Below the pieces are notes generated by a model. The model was not told the origin of the DNA and searched no databases. It was given only the letters and a program-made list of their open reading frames with translations. 33,957 nucleotides of DNA, taken from NCBI GenBank assembly GCA_949128025.1, contig CASBRD010000345.1, positions 1 to 33,957 of the forward strand. The letters run 5' to 3'. Numbering within the stretch: the stretch's first letter is position 1; each line of letters starts with the position of its first letter. This DNA is from Oscillatoriales cyanobacterium PMM_0008. Lineage in GTDB: Bacteria; Cyanobacteriota; Cyanobacteriia; Cyanobacteriales; Aerosakkonemataceae. Of this stretch, positions 27,317-33,957 are shown in pieces. A program made the position numbers and the translations under genes.

Positions 27317-27640
27317 ATGGGATTTTTTGACTCTGAGATTGTTCAGCAAGAACTCAAGCAATTGGCTGAGGATTATCAATCCCTCATCCAAATAGGCAAT
27401 AACTACGGCAAATTTGACCGCGAAGGCAAAAAGCTGTTCATCGAGCAATGGGAAGCCATTATGGAGCGCTACCGTATTTTTATGAAGCGCTTTGAGCTTT
27501 CTGAGGATTTTATGGCTCAAATGACAATACAGCAACTTAGAACTCAGCTGGGTCAATTTGGCATTACGCCTCAGCAAATGTTTGACCAAATGAGTTTAAC
27601 CCTAGAGAGGATGAAGGCTGAATTGGAAAAGCAGCCCTAG
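27317..27640 (+). CDS. DUF1825 family protein
   Basis: 107 residues from the ATG at 27317; a TTG at 27302 would add five. The start MGFFDSEIVQQELKQLAEDY and the core GKFDREGKKLFIEQWEAIM are characteristic of DUF1825, a family conserved in almost all cyanobacteria, with no assigned biochemical function. It is soluble, mostly helical and highly charged. A plus-strand TATAAT at 27135-27140 is one possible promoter element. It is convergent with the penicillin-binding protein gene and stands alone, so context gives no hint. Confidence 0.9.
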   Translation: MGFFDSEIVQQELKQLAEDYQSLIQIGNNYGKFDREGKKLFIEQWEAIMERYRIFMKRFELSEDFMAQMTIQQLRTQLGQFGITPQQMFDQMSLTLERMKAELEKQP

Positions 27641-27758
27641 CCGATTTTAGATTTTAGATTCCAGGTTTTAGATGATGAGGCTAGTTAGTTTCTGAAAAAT
27701 TTTGGCTTCTCACCAGCTTCCCCAATCTAAAATCCTTGCATCCAAAATCTAAAATTGG
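27641..27758. repeat. Heptad repeats between convergent genes
   Basis: gattttagattttagatt with a further ttttagat (27643-27673) is answered by caatctaaaatcc and atccaaaatctaaaatt (27722-27755). The two sides can pair across a central loop. It separates the DUF1825 gene from the penicillin-binding protein gene, repeating the arrangement at 16485 and 26088. Confidence 0.75.
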
Positions 27759-29675
27759 TTACCGACGAGGGCGCTTAAATTGCGAAGCTGATGGGAAGTA
27801 TTCCACTGGTACGCCATCTAAGGCTTTTACCATAAAATTGCGCCAAATTGGTGCTGCATACTGACCGCCTGTCACACCAGAGGCTAAACGTCTGTTATCA
27901 TCTCTACCTATCCAAATCGCGACAGACAGTTGCGGTACATAACCGACAAACCAAACATCTTTTTCTGAAGACGTTGTCCCCGTTTTGCCAGCGGCTGGAC
28001 GACCTATCTGAGCCGCTTTCCCAGTTCCGCTAGTAACCGCAGATTGCAGCACGCTAGTGATGGAAGCAGCCGCCCAAGCATCGAGAACCAGTTTGGGTTT
28101 GGGCGTATTATCTAGCAAAACGTTGCCGCTAGAATCAGTTACTTGAACAATCAACGTAGTATCTGACTGCCAACCCATACTACCGAAGGTAGCATAAGCG
28201 CTTGCCATTTCCATAGGAGAAAGACCGCTAGCACCCAGCGGTAAAGAAATCACTGGTTCCATCGGACTTTTAATCCCAAGAGTCCGGCAAATTTCAATAA
28301 CTTTATCCAAACCCACAGCGCGTCCCATCTTCACAGCCGGAACGTTGCGCGATACTTGAAGGGCCGATCGAATACTCATGGCACCGCCAAAAGTATTATC
28401 GTAGTTTCTGGGAGCGTAGCCGCGATCGCCATCGCGATAACGAACAGGAGTATCGTAGACAGTAGAATCCGGCGTATATTTGCCGCTAGCAAAAGCCGCG
28501 TAATAAACAAACGGCTTAAAAGCAGATCCGGGCTGACGGCGGGCTTGGGTCGCTCTGTTATACTCGCTCCTGCTATAATCGGAACCGCCCACTATTGCCT
28601 TGATAAAATGGGTGCGGGGATCGACAGCAGCCAGGGCTAGTTGCGTACCCCAGAGTCCGCGACGCTGTAGTCTGGCGTGTTCGCGACCTATGAACTCTTC
28701 CGCCATTTGTTGGAACTTGAGGTCGATGGTTGTTTGAACTCGCATCCCACCTTTTTCCACCGTTGCGCGGCTAAAGCGTTGAATTAGCTCCTGTTTGACG
28801 GCATCGGTGACATAAGGAAGAACACTTTTCTGAAACGAAATTGGTTTGCCTAGTTTGAGCGCTTGCTTGCGAGCTGCGGCTTCTTCTTCGGGCGTAATCC
28901 AATTGAGATCCCTCATGCGAGCCAAAACCAGTGCCTGTCGCTGTTTCGCCAGTTTGTAGTTGAGGAAGGGGCTGTAATCCTCCGGAGCCTGAATCAAACC
29001 GGCCATCATCGCCCCTTCCGCCAGGTTTAAATCAGAAGCGTGCTTGCCAAAATAGCTCTCGGCTGCAGTTTCCACACCATAGTTGTTATGCCCCCAGTAG
29101 ACTTGATTGAGGTACATCTCCAAAATCTGGTCTTTGGGGAGGATTTGTTCCAAGCGGATTGCCATCACCGCTTCTGCTACTTTGCGACTAAAAGCTTTTT
29201 TGTGAGACAAAAATATATTTTTGACCAACTGCATAGTCACCGTCGAACCGCCTTCTACCACCGAGCCCTTCTCCCAGTTGGCTCTGAGGGCGCGACCAAC
29301 GCTGCTGGGGTTAATGCCGTGGTGGAGGTAGAAGTGGCTATCTTCTATAGCCATCACCGCCCGCTTGAGTTCTGGAGAAATTTTGTTGAGCGGGACAACT
29401 TCGCGATTTACTTCCCCGTGAATACTGGAAAGCAATTTACCCTTGATGTCGTAGATGTGACTTGTTTCTGAGGGAGCGTAAGAACGCAAAACTCTCACAT
29501 CCGGGAGGTTGCGGAAGCTAATCGCTAGGCCCACCAGTCCTCCAGCCACAATGGAACTGGTTAGCATAGTAAAGCCTAGAAGAGTTCCGCCAGTTACCTT
29601 AGCAACCGTCTGAAGAAACTGAAAACCAGGTGGAATAGTGCCGGATGGCTTTTGTCGGAGTGTGTTGGACGACAC
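27759..29675 (-). CDS. Class A penicillin-binding protein (glycosyltransferase / transpeptidase)
   Basis: 638 residues. Polymerises and crosslinks peptidoglycan outside the cytoplasmic membrane. One membrane anchor (about 26-54). The GT51 domain (about 85-260) has catalytic Glu111 in AIEDSHFYLHHG and EGGSTVTMQLVKN. The transpeptidase domain (about 340-620) has the acyl-serine motif SAFK (384-387, RQPGSAFKPF), SRN (442-444) and KTG (564-566, AAGKTGTTSSEKDVWFVG). The start is GTG at 29675, with the anchor correctly placed behind it. The short C terminus (FKRPRR) lacks a PASTA domain. It could be called a PBP1A-type enzyme; which of several cyanobacterial paralogues it is cannot be told here. 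Confidence 0.95.
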   Translation of the reverse strand: MSSNTLRQKPSGTIPPGFQFLQTVAKVTGGTLLGFTMLTSSIVAGGLVGLAISFRNLPDVRVLRSYAPSETSHIYDIKGKLLSSIHGEVNREVVPLNKISPELKRAVMAIEDSHFYLHHGINPSSVGRALRANWEKGSVVEGGSTVTMQLVKNIFLSHKKAFSRKVAEAVMAIRLEQILPKDQILEMYLNQVYWGHNNYGVETAAESYFGKHASDLNLAEGAMMAGLIQAPEDYSPFLNYKLAKQRQALVLARMRDLNWITPEEEAAARKQALKLGKPISFQKSVLPYVTDAVKQELIQRFSRATVEKGGMRVQTTIDLKFQQMAEEFIGREHARLQRRGLWGTQLALAAVDPRTHFIKAIVGGSDYSRSEYNRATQARRQPGSAFKPFVYYAAFASGKYTPDSTVYDTPVRYRDGDRGYAPRNYDNTFGGAMSIRSALQVSRNVPAVKMGRAVGLDKVIEICRTLGIKSPMEPVISLPLGASGLSPMEMASAYATFGSMGWQSDTTLIVQVTDSSGNVLLDNTPKPKLVLDAWAAASITSVLQSAVTSGTGKAAQIGRPAAGKTGTTSSEKDVWFVGYVPQLSVAIWIGRDDNRRLASGVTGGQYAAPIWRNFMVKALDGVPVEYFPSASQFKRPRR

Positions 29676-30112
29676 GGCGATTTAACTTCCTCAACGAAAA
29701 CAGACTGAACAAAATGGAGGGCGACTGGGTGAGTCCTTTGATTGTTATATTCAAACTATTTGTCACGGTGACAGGAAGATTCTAGGGTCAAGATGGGTTT
29801 AACAAGCTAGTGCCACTACGCGGAAGTCACTCATTCACTCATTCACTCAGTCAAAAATACTTTAATTCTAAGGTATTTAACTACTTCTGAACTGGTGGGT
29901 TATTTCTGGGGCGCGGCGCTAGTCTGTGGGTCAAGCTTTGTGGTTAAACCTGTCCTGCCAGGAGATCGGAGAGTTGACTGCTTCTGGCAAACTATAGCGC
30001 CTGTAAAATTGTTTCATCTACCCTTGGAAAGACACTGACAATAGTGCTACTGCATAAATAACAACTGACAAATGACTGTTTAATAGCGAACTAAACTGGA
30101 CATCGGCAAAGT
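29676..30112. other. 437-bp intergenic region between PBP and tyrS genes
   Basis: No gene seen. It contains a 13-bp palindrome tgtcacggtgaca (29761-29773) close to the PBP start, where a regulator could bind, and a tandem octamer, about three copies of cattcact (29827-29850). There is no T-box stem or specifier loop before tyrS. A ttgact at 29974-29979 is followed only 13 bp later by tatagc, so it is not a convincing promoter. Confidence 0.45.
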
Positions 30113-31342
30113 ATGGCATCCTATCAATCACCTAGTATTACCCAAAATCTCGCCCGAATGTACCGTGGCGTCAGTGAAATTTTTCCAAATCTGACAGATT
30201 CTAAAAATCCTCATGAGAATTTGGTTGAACGGTTAGCTCAGACAGATCGGCCTTTGCGGGTTAAGTTGGGGATTGACCCGACTGGTGCGGATATCCACTT
30301 AGGCCATAGTATCCCAGTCCGAAAGCTGCGGGCATTTCAGGATGCCGGTCATACAGCTGTCCTCATTATTGGTGATTTTACCGCTCGGATCGGCGATCCA
30401 ACAGGTAAATCTGAGGCTCGTCAGCAGCTGACACCTGAACAAGTGGCACAGAATGCCCAAACTTATCTCGACCAAGTGCGTCCTATTCTAGATTTTGACA
30501 CGCCGGGACGACTGGAAATTCGCTATAACTCGGAGTGGCTTTCCAAGTTGGATTTGGGACAGATTCTGGATCTGTTGTCTACGATGACTGTGGGACAGAT
30601 GCTGGCGAAGGAGGGGTTTGCGCTGCGCTTCGAGAAGGAAAATCCGATTTATCTGCACGAGTTCCTCTACCCGTTGATGCAGGGTTATGATTCTGTGGCG
30701 ATCGCAGCTGATGTAGAGTTGGGAGGAACTGACCAGAAGTTTAATCTGGCGGTGGGACGAGATTTGCAACGACATTTCGGTCTATCGCCTCAGTTTGGAA
30801 TGCTGATGCCGATTTTGATCGGGACTGATGGCGTGCAGAAAATGTCGAAGTCGCTGGGTAATTATGTGGGTTTATCGTCCGATGCGCTGACGATGTACCA
30901 AAAGTTGCGACAAACGCCAGATAATTTGGTGGAGCAGTATTTTGAATTGCTGACGGATAGACCTCTGGATATACTGCCAGAAGATCCGCGCCTTCGGCAA
31001 ATCCTTCTCGCTTTGGATATCGTCACTCAGTATCATGGCAAGTCAGCTGCCGAAAAAGCCAAAGAGGATGCCCAGAGTATAACTCGCGGCAACACAGAAC
31101 AGGCTGAAGCAGTTCCCCAGTTTTCCCTATCTAATGTGGAGTTTCCCGCTAAGTTGTTCTATCTCGTCAGTGCTAGCGGACTGTGCAAAAGTAGTTCAGA
31201 AGCTCGAAAGCAGATTCAAGGCGGGGGTGTGCGACTTGATGGCGAAAAGGTTACTGATGTAAATCTCTCTTTCGATTCTCCCACAGACTTAGAGGGACGG
31301 GTTTTACAGGTTGGGAAAAATAAGTTTGTCCGCTTGGTTTAA
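30113..31342 (+). CDS. tyrS: Tyrosyl-tRNA synthetase
   Basis: 409 residues, class I synthetase that charges tRNA-Tyr in the cytoplasm. The HIGH signature appears as HLGH (62-65, [14 protein letters not shown]), the KMSKS loop is KMSKS at 243-247 ([10 protein letters not shown]), and GGTDQKFN is the conserved tRNA/ATP-site stretch. A C-terminal S4 RNA-binding domain covers about 340-400 ([21 protein letters not shown]). The HLGH signature and overall arrangement place it with the TyrZ-like group rather than E. coli TyrRS. ATG start. Downstream is pyrF, 42 bp away across heptad repeats. Confidence 0.97.
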   Translation: MASYQSPSITQNLARMYRGVSEIFPNLTDSKNPHENLVERLAQTDRPLRVKLGIDPTGADIHLGHSIPVRKLRAFQDAGHTAVLIIGDFTARIGDPTGKSEARQQLTPEQVAQNAQTYLDQVRPILDFDTPGRLEIRYNSEWLSKLDLGQILDLLSTMTVGQMLAKEGFALRFEKENPIYLHEFLYPLMQGYDSVAIAADVELGGTDQKFNLAVGRDLQRHFGLSPQFGMLMPILIGTDGVQKMSKSLGNYVGLSSDALTMYQKLRQTPDNLVEQYFELLTDRPLDILPEDPRLRQILLALDIVTQYHGKSAAEKAKEDAQSITRGNTEQAEAVPQFSLSNVEFPAKLFYLVSASGLCKSSSEARKQIQGGGVRLDGEKVTDVNLSFDSPTDLEGRVLQVGKNKFVRLV

Positions 31343-31390
31343 TCACCAATGACCAATCGCCTTTTCCCCAATCACCAATCACCAATGACC
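31341..31390 (+). repeat. Heptad repeats spanning the pyrF start
   Basis: Seven-base units aatcacc, aatgacc and aatcgcc occur at 31341-31361 and again at 31369-31390, separated by ttttcccc. Two units read aatgacc, and each supplies an in-frame ATG for pyrF (31349 and 31385). Confidence 0.8.
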
Positions 31391-32089
31391 GATCGCAAAA
31401 TTATTGTCCCTCTGGATGTACCAACTGAAGAAGATGCGATCGCACTGATCGAAAAACTGCCCCAGGTCACTTTCTGGAAAGTTGGCTTAGAATTATTTGT
31501 CAGCAATGGTTCTGGAATTCTGACAATCCTAAAACAGCGGCAAAAACGGATTTTCCTAGACCTCAAATTTCACGATATCCCCAACACCGTCGCCGGTGCT
31601 TGCCGTGCTGCTGGTCGGTATGGCGTCGATTTAATTACCATCCATGCTACCGCCGGTCGTAAGGCACTACAGGCGGCTCAAACTGCTGTACAAGAAGGAG
31701 CCGAAGCTGCTGGGTATCCACCACCCAAATTAATAGCCATTACCGTACTCACCAGCCTGAACTCGCGGGATTTAGCTTTTGACCTCAAAATTCCCTTGGA
31801 ACTGCCAGAATACGCCCTACAGATGGCGCTGCTAGCCAAAGAAGCGGGTTTGGATGGAGCAGTTTGTTCGCCCCAAGAAGCATCGCAATTGCGACAGGTA
31901 TGCGGGGATGAATTTCTCCTCGTCTGTCCGGGAGTGCGACCCAAGTGGGCCGAAGCTGGAGATCAAAAGCGAAATCTCACCCCAGCGGAAGCTATTAAAG
32001 CTGGTGCTGATTATCTGGTGATCGGTCGCCCCATCACTGCTGCACCCGATCCAGTTGCCGCTTTTGAACGAATTTGCAATGAACTATGA
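31385..32089 (+). CDS. pyrF: Orotidine 5'-phosphate decarboxylase
   Basis: 234 residues from the ATG at 31385. It converts OMP to UMP, the last step of pyrimidine synthesis. The catalytic Asp-Lys-Asp array is Asp59, Lys61 and Asp64 in [12 protein letters not shown]; the phosphate loop is VCPGVRP, with [10 protein letters not shown] near the end. An ATG at 31349 would add 12 residues (encoded by repeat DNA), but the conserved protein begins at [13 protein letters not shown], so the later start is chosen. The gene for the secreted protein overlaps its end by 11 bp. Confidence 0.96.
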   Translation: MTDRKIIVPLDVPTEEDAIALIEKLPQVTFWKVGLELFVSNGSGILTILKQRQKRIFLDLKFHDIPNTVAGACRAAGRYGVDLITIHATAGRKALQAAQTAVQEGAEAAGYPPPKLIAITVLTSLNSRDLAFDLKIPLELPEYALQMALLAKEAGLDGAVCSPQEASQLRQVCGDEFLLVCPGVRPKWAEAGDQKRNLTPAEAIKAGADYLVIGRPITAAPDPVAAFERICNEL

Positions 32090-32843
32090 AAGTCAAAAGT
32101 CAGTAGGGGCGGGTTTTGTCAAATATTCTGTTAGTAATGAGATGTGTGGACTAAACCCGCCCGTACAAAAGTCAAAAGTCAAAAGATGGAATTTTTTCTT
32201 TTTACTTTTCTCTTTTTACTTTTGCCTATTCCCTGTTACTTCAGCTGTCGCAGAAAAGAGAGAGAGATTTTCTTGTCCTGCTGATGTAGAAATATTAACA
32301 ACTCTTATGCTGCGGGATTTACCCAGTTATGCCAATAGGGTAACTCAGCGTGCTAGATTGCGATCGCGCGATACGGCTTACGCCACACTTCGCGATCGCA
32401 GTCTTGATGTCTACGGTTACTTTATTGTGGCAGGCCAAGCCGAGTTTGCACCCCTGAATCTTGGCCCCGGCGAGTATACGCCAGCAACATCACAGGGGGA
32501 AAGCGACATTCAGCAAGTTTTCTTCACCACCCTACAGCGAAGATACACGATCGCAAAAGCAGTTCAAATACAAGATTACCACTGGCTATTTTTGACAAAA
32601 ACCGAAAGTGGTTGGCGATTGGCGATCATGTTTTCTATGACCGGGCCTTATCCGGCGGGACGACCTCCCACCGCACCGCGAGACAGCAGTTACGGAGTTA
32701 TCGGACAGGCGATCGAAATTTGGTTGCGGGACTGCTATGCTGGCGTGGTGCGATCTGTCAAATCAGAACTTACCGCCGATATTCATCCCCGCAGTCACCG
32801 ATTAACTCATACAAATTACGCGACTTACCAGAAACTGCATTAA
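32079..32843 (+). CDS. Secreted protein of unknown function, cyanobacterial
   Basis: 254 residues from the ATG at 32079, which overlaps the pyrF stop by 11 bp. A signal peptide is clear at about residues 30-60: basic KSKVKR, hydrophobic [16 protein letters not shown], and a likely cut after AVA before EKRERFSC. The mature part ([50 protein letters not shown]) resembles uncharacterised secreted cyanobacterial proteins I have seen; it has two conserved-looking cysteines and no catalytic motif I know. Residues 9-32 come from an in-frame inverted-repeat insertion at 32103-32174. Alternative starts are 32142 (inside the repeat) and 32055. The last 25 residues are antisense to the aldo/keto reductase 3' end and look like an extension. 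Confidence 0.75.
   Translation: MNYESQKSVGAGFVKYSVSNEMCGLNPPVQKSKVKRWNFFFLLFSFYFCLFPVTSAVAEKRERFSCPADVEILTTLMLRDLPSYANRVTQRARLRSRDTAYATLRDRSLDVYGYFIVAGQAEFAPLNLGPGEYTPATSQGESDIQQVFFTTLQRRYTIAKAVQIQDYHWLFLTKTESGWRLAIMFSMTGPYPAGRPPTAPRDSSYGVIGQAIEIWLRDCYAGVVRSVKSELTADIHPRSHRLTHTNYATYQKLH
32103..32166. repeat. 64-bp inverted-repeat element inserted in a coding sequence
   Basis: gtaggggcgggttt (32103-32116) and aaacccgcccgtac (32153-32166) pair with one mismatch, loop 36 bases. The element is flanked by identical 8-bp direct repeats aaaagtca (32095-32102 and 32167-32174), compatible with a target-site duplication, although the site itself is a run of aaaagtc heptads. Element plus one repeat is 72 bp (24 codons) with no stop in the frame of the secreted protein. 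Confidence 0.75.
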
Positions 32844-33789
32844 TCTGTTCGTAATCCAGCGCGTCCAGCGTCAAACCAAACACCTTGGCATTTTCTTCCA
32901 TATTTTCCGATATGCCAAGCCTAGCACCAACGATCGCACCCGCCACAGCTGGCTTGTCCAAAATGTAACGCACAGCTACATTGGAAATACTAACTCCATA
33001 TTTATCTGCAATTTGTTTGAGTACATTCAGCAATTCTTGAAATAGGTTCCACCCTCCCCAAGCATCCACCATATTCTTGTATTTTCTCAAGCTAACCGTA
33101 GCAAGATCTCCACCTCGCGGTTCGGGACGACCCCAATATTTGTCTGATAACAAACCGCCGCAAAGTGTCCCGTAAGCAAACAGCTTAATATCGTGCTGTT
33201 CGCAAAATTGAATCATATTTACTTCCGGTCGGCGGTCAACCAAAGAAAATTGCACCTGATTCGAGACAATCTTTATCCCTGCATCGAAGATAATTTTTAA
33301 ATGTTCAGTATCAAAATTAGTTAAAGCAAGATGCTTGATTTTTCCTTCCGCCTGGAGTTCCGACATATATTTAAGTGCATCCAGGTAGTTTCTATCGCTG
33401 TATTCCCACCAGTGAAACTGTAGCAAATCCAAACAATCAACATCCATTCTTTTCAGGGATATATTGATGTTGTCTTCGACCAACTTGCGAGTCATTTTTC
33501 CTGCACGAGGAACCCATTTGGTGAAAGCTTGGATATTCGATAAAGCTTCTTTGCCACGGGTGGCAATTAATTGCCGCCTGAACTCGCCAATAAAATCTTC
33601 TGCTGGGCCATAATGGTCTGCTAAGTCCCAAGTTGTGAAGCCTGCATCCATGTAATCAAACATAGTAGAAATGGCGGCTTTGTGGTCGATTCGTCCGTGT
33701 GCGCCAGATACTTGCCACATCCCGTTTAAGATCCGGCAGATATTCAGATCGGGGGTGAATTGCGATCGGCTTGATGCAGGTAGTTTCAT
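32770..33789 (-). CDS. Aldo/keto reductase
   Basis: 339 residues, TIM-barrel NAD(P)H-dependent oxidoreductase. The catalytic tetrad can be placed as Asp55, Tyr60 (WDLADHYGPAE), Lys91 (AFTKWVP) and His126 (LQFHWWEYSD). A C-terminal cofactor region is seen around AGAIVGARLGISENMEEN. The substrate cannot be predicted; the relatives are broad-specificity reductases. ATG start at 33789. The 3' end overlaps the convergent secreted-protein gene by 74 bp. The natural-looking end ([14 protein letters not shown]) suggests that this gene's stop is the ancestral one. Confidence 0.9.
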   Translation of the reverse strand: MKLPASSRSQFTPDLNICRILNGMWQVSGAHGRIDHKAAISTMFDYMDAGFTTWDLADHYGPAEDFIGEFRRQLIATRGKEALSNIQAFTKWVPRAGKMTRKLVEDNINISLKRMDVDCLDLLQFHWWEYSDRNYLDALKYMSELQAEGKIKHLALTNFDTEHLKIIFDAGIKIVSNQVQFSLVDRRPEVNMIQFCEQHDIKLFAYGTLCGGLLSDKYWGRPEPRGGDLATVSLRKYKNMVDAWGGWNLFQELLNVLKQIADKYGVSISNVAVRYILDKPAVAGAIVGARLGISENMEENAKVFGLTLDALDYEQINAVSGKSRNLYELIGDCGDEYRR

Positions 33790-33957
33790 GTTAATTTTTG
33801 ATTTTTGATTTGTAATTGTTAATGGGTAACTTGTTAGTTGCTGCTGACTACTAACAATTACCAGCTACCGACCTAAAATGGAAGAACCTCACCCCCCTAC
33901 CCCCCTCTCCGACCTCGGAGAGGGGGGGAAGAAGCGAGAAATACTCTCCTCCCCCCC
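33790..33957. repeat. Repeat-rich spacer at the window end with G/C hairpin
   Basis: Near 33790 there are tttttgatttttgattt heptad-like units. At 33900-33911 cccccctctccg pairs perfectly with cggagagggggg at 33916-33927 (12-bp stem, 4-base loop), a hairpin of a kind common as a dispersed repeat in filamentous cyanobacteria. A second C-run begins at 33951 and is cut by the window end. No gene is seen. Confidence 0.7.

Noticed and set aside
29676-30112. T-box leader before tyrS
   Set aside because: No conserved T-box sequence, specifier stem or terminator/antiterminator could be found, and the element is not expected in cyanobacteria.

Overview
The window comes from a cyanobacterium, most likely a filamentous one of the Oscillatoriales type (Microcoleus, Oscillatoria or Phormidium-like; the genus is an inference). 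The palindrome GCGATCGC (HIP1) and its GCGATCG/CGATCGC cores recur in genes and spacers throughout. Several genes are typical cyanobacterial families (DUF3143, DUF1825, a J-domain/TM protein, a giant Ser/Thr kinase-ATPase-GAF-PAS-histidine kinase, and the lysA-cdaA-uppS order). Spacers are full of short heptad repeats and small inverted-repeat elements of the kind seen in filamentous cyanobacterial genomes. I found no tRNA, rRNA, CRISPR array or intact transposase.

Layout. (1) 1-9257: a dark-fermentation block. An ADP-forming acyl/acetyl-CoA ligase fused to a GNAT acetyltransferase (minus strand) is divergent from pflB-pflA-adhE (plus strand), across a 356-bp regulatory spacer with a 13-bp inverted repeat. 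Together these can split pyruvate into formate and acetyl-CoA. Acetyl-CoA can then be reduced to ethanol (AdhE, NADH reoxidation) or cleaved to acetate with ATP formation (the ligase). (2) 9258-15548: one 1940-residue signalling protein, flanked on both sides by degraded pieces of the same kind of histidine-kinase ATPase domain. A degraded GAF piece lies at the window start. (3) 15549-19807: a J-domain membrane protein and DUF3143, convergent with a minus-strand envelope/second-messenger operon lysA, cdaA (diadenylate cyclase) and uppS. (4) 19871-23216: rimI-like acetyltransferase and clpC, closed by a strong terminator. (5) 23217-25487: a decayed Fic gene, a transglutaminase-like protein, a small conserved protein and repeats. 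(6) 25512-29675: signal peptidase I, a helix-hairpin-helix protein with a TM2/SHOCT protein, DUF1825 and a class A penicillin-binding protein. (7) 30113-33957: tyrS, pyrF, a secreted protein carrying an in-frame repeat insertion, an aldo/keto reductase and terminal repeats.

The most notable points are: the compact four-gene fermentation module with a shared control region; the 64-bp inverted-repeat element inserted in frame (with an 8-bp direct repeat, 24 codons in all) just before the signal peptide of a secreted protein; the scattered remains of multisensor histidine kinases; and heptad repeats at three convergent gene junctions. I see no clearly undescribed multi-gene defence or biosynthetic system. 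All homology statements are from reading the protein sequences, without database searches.
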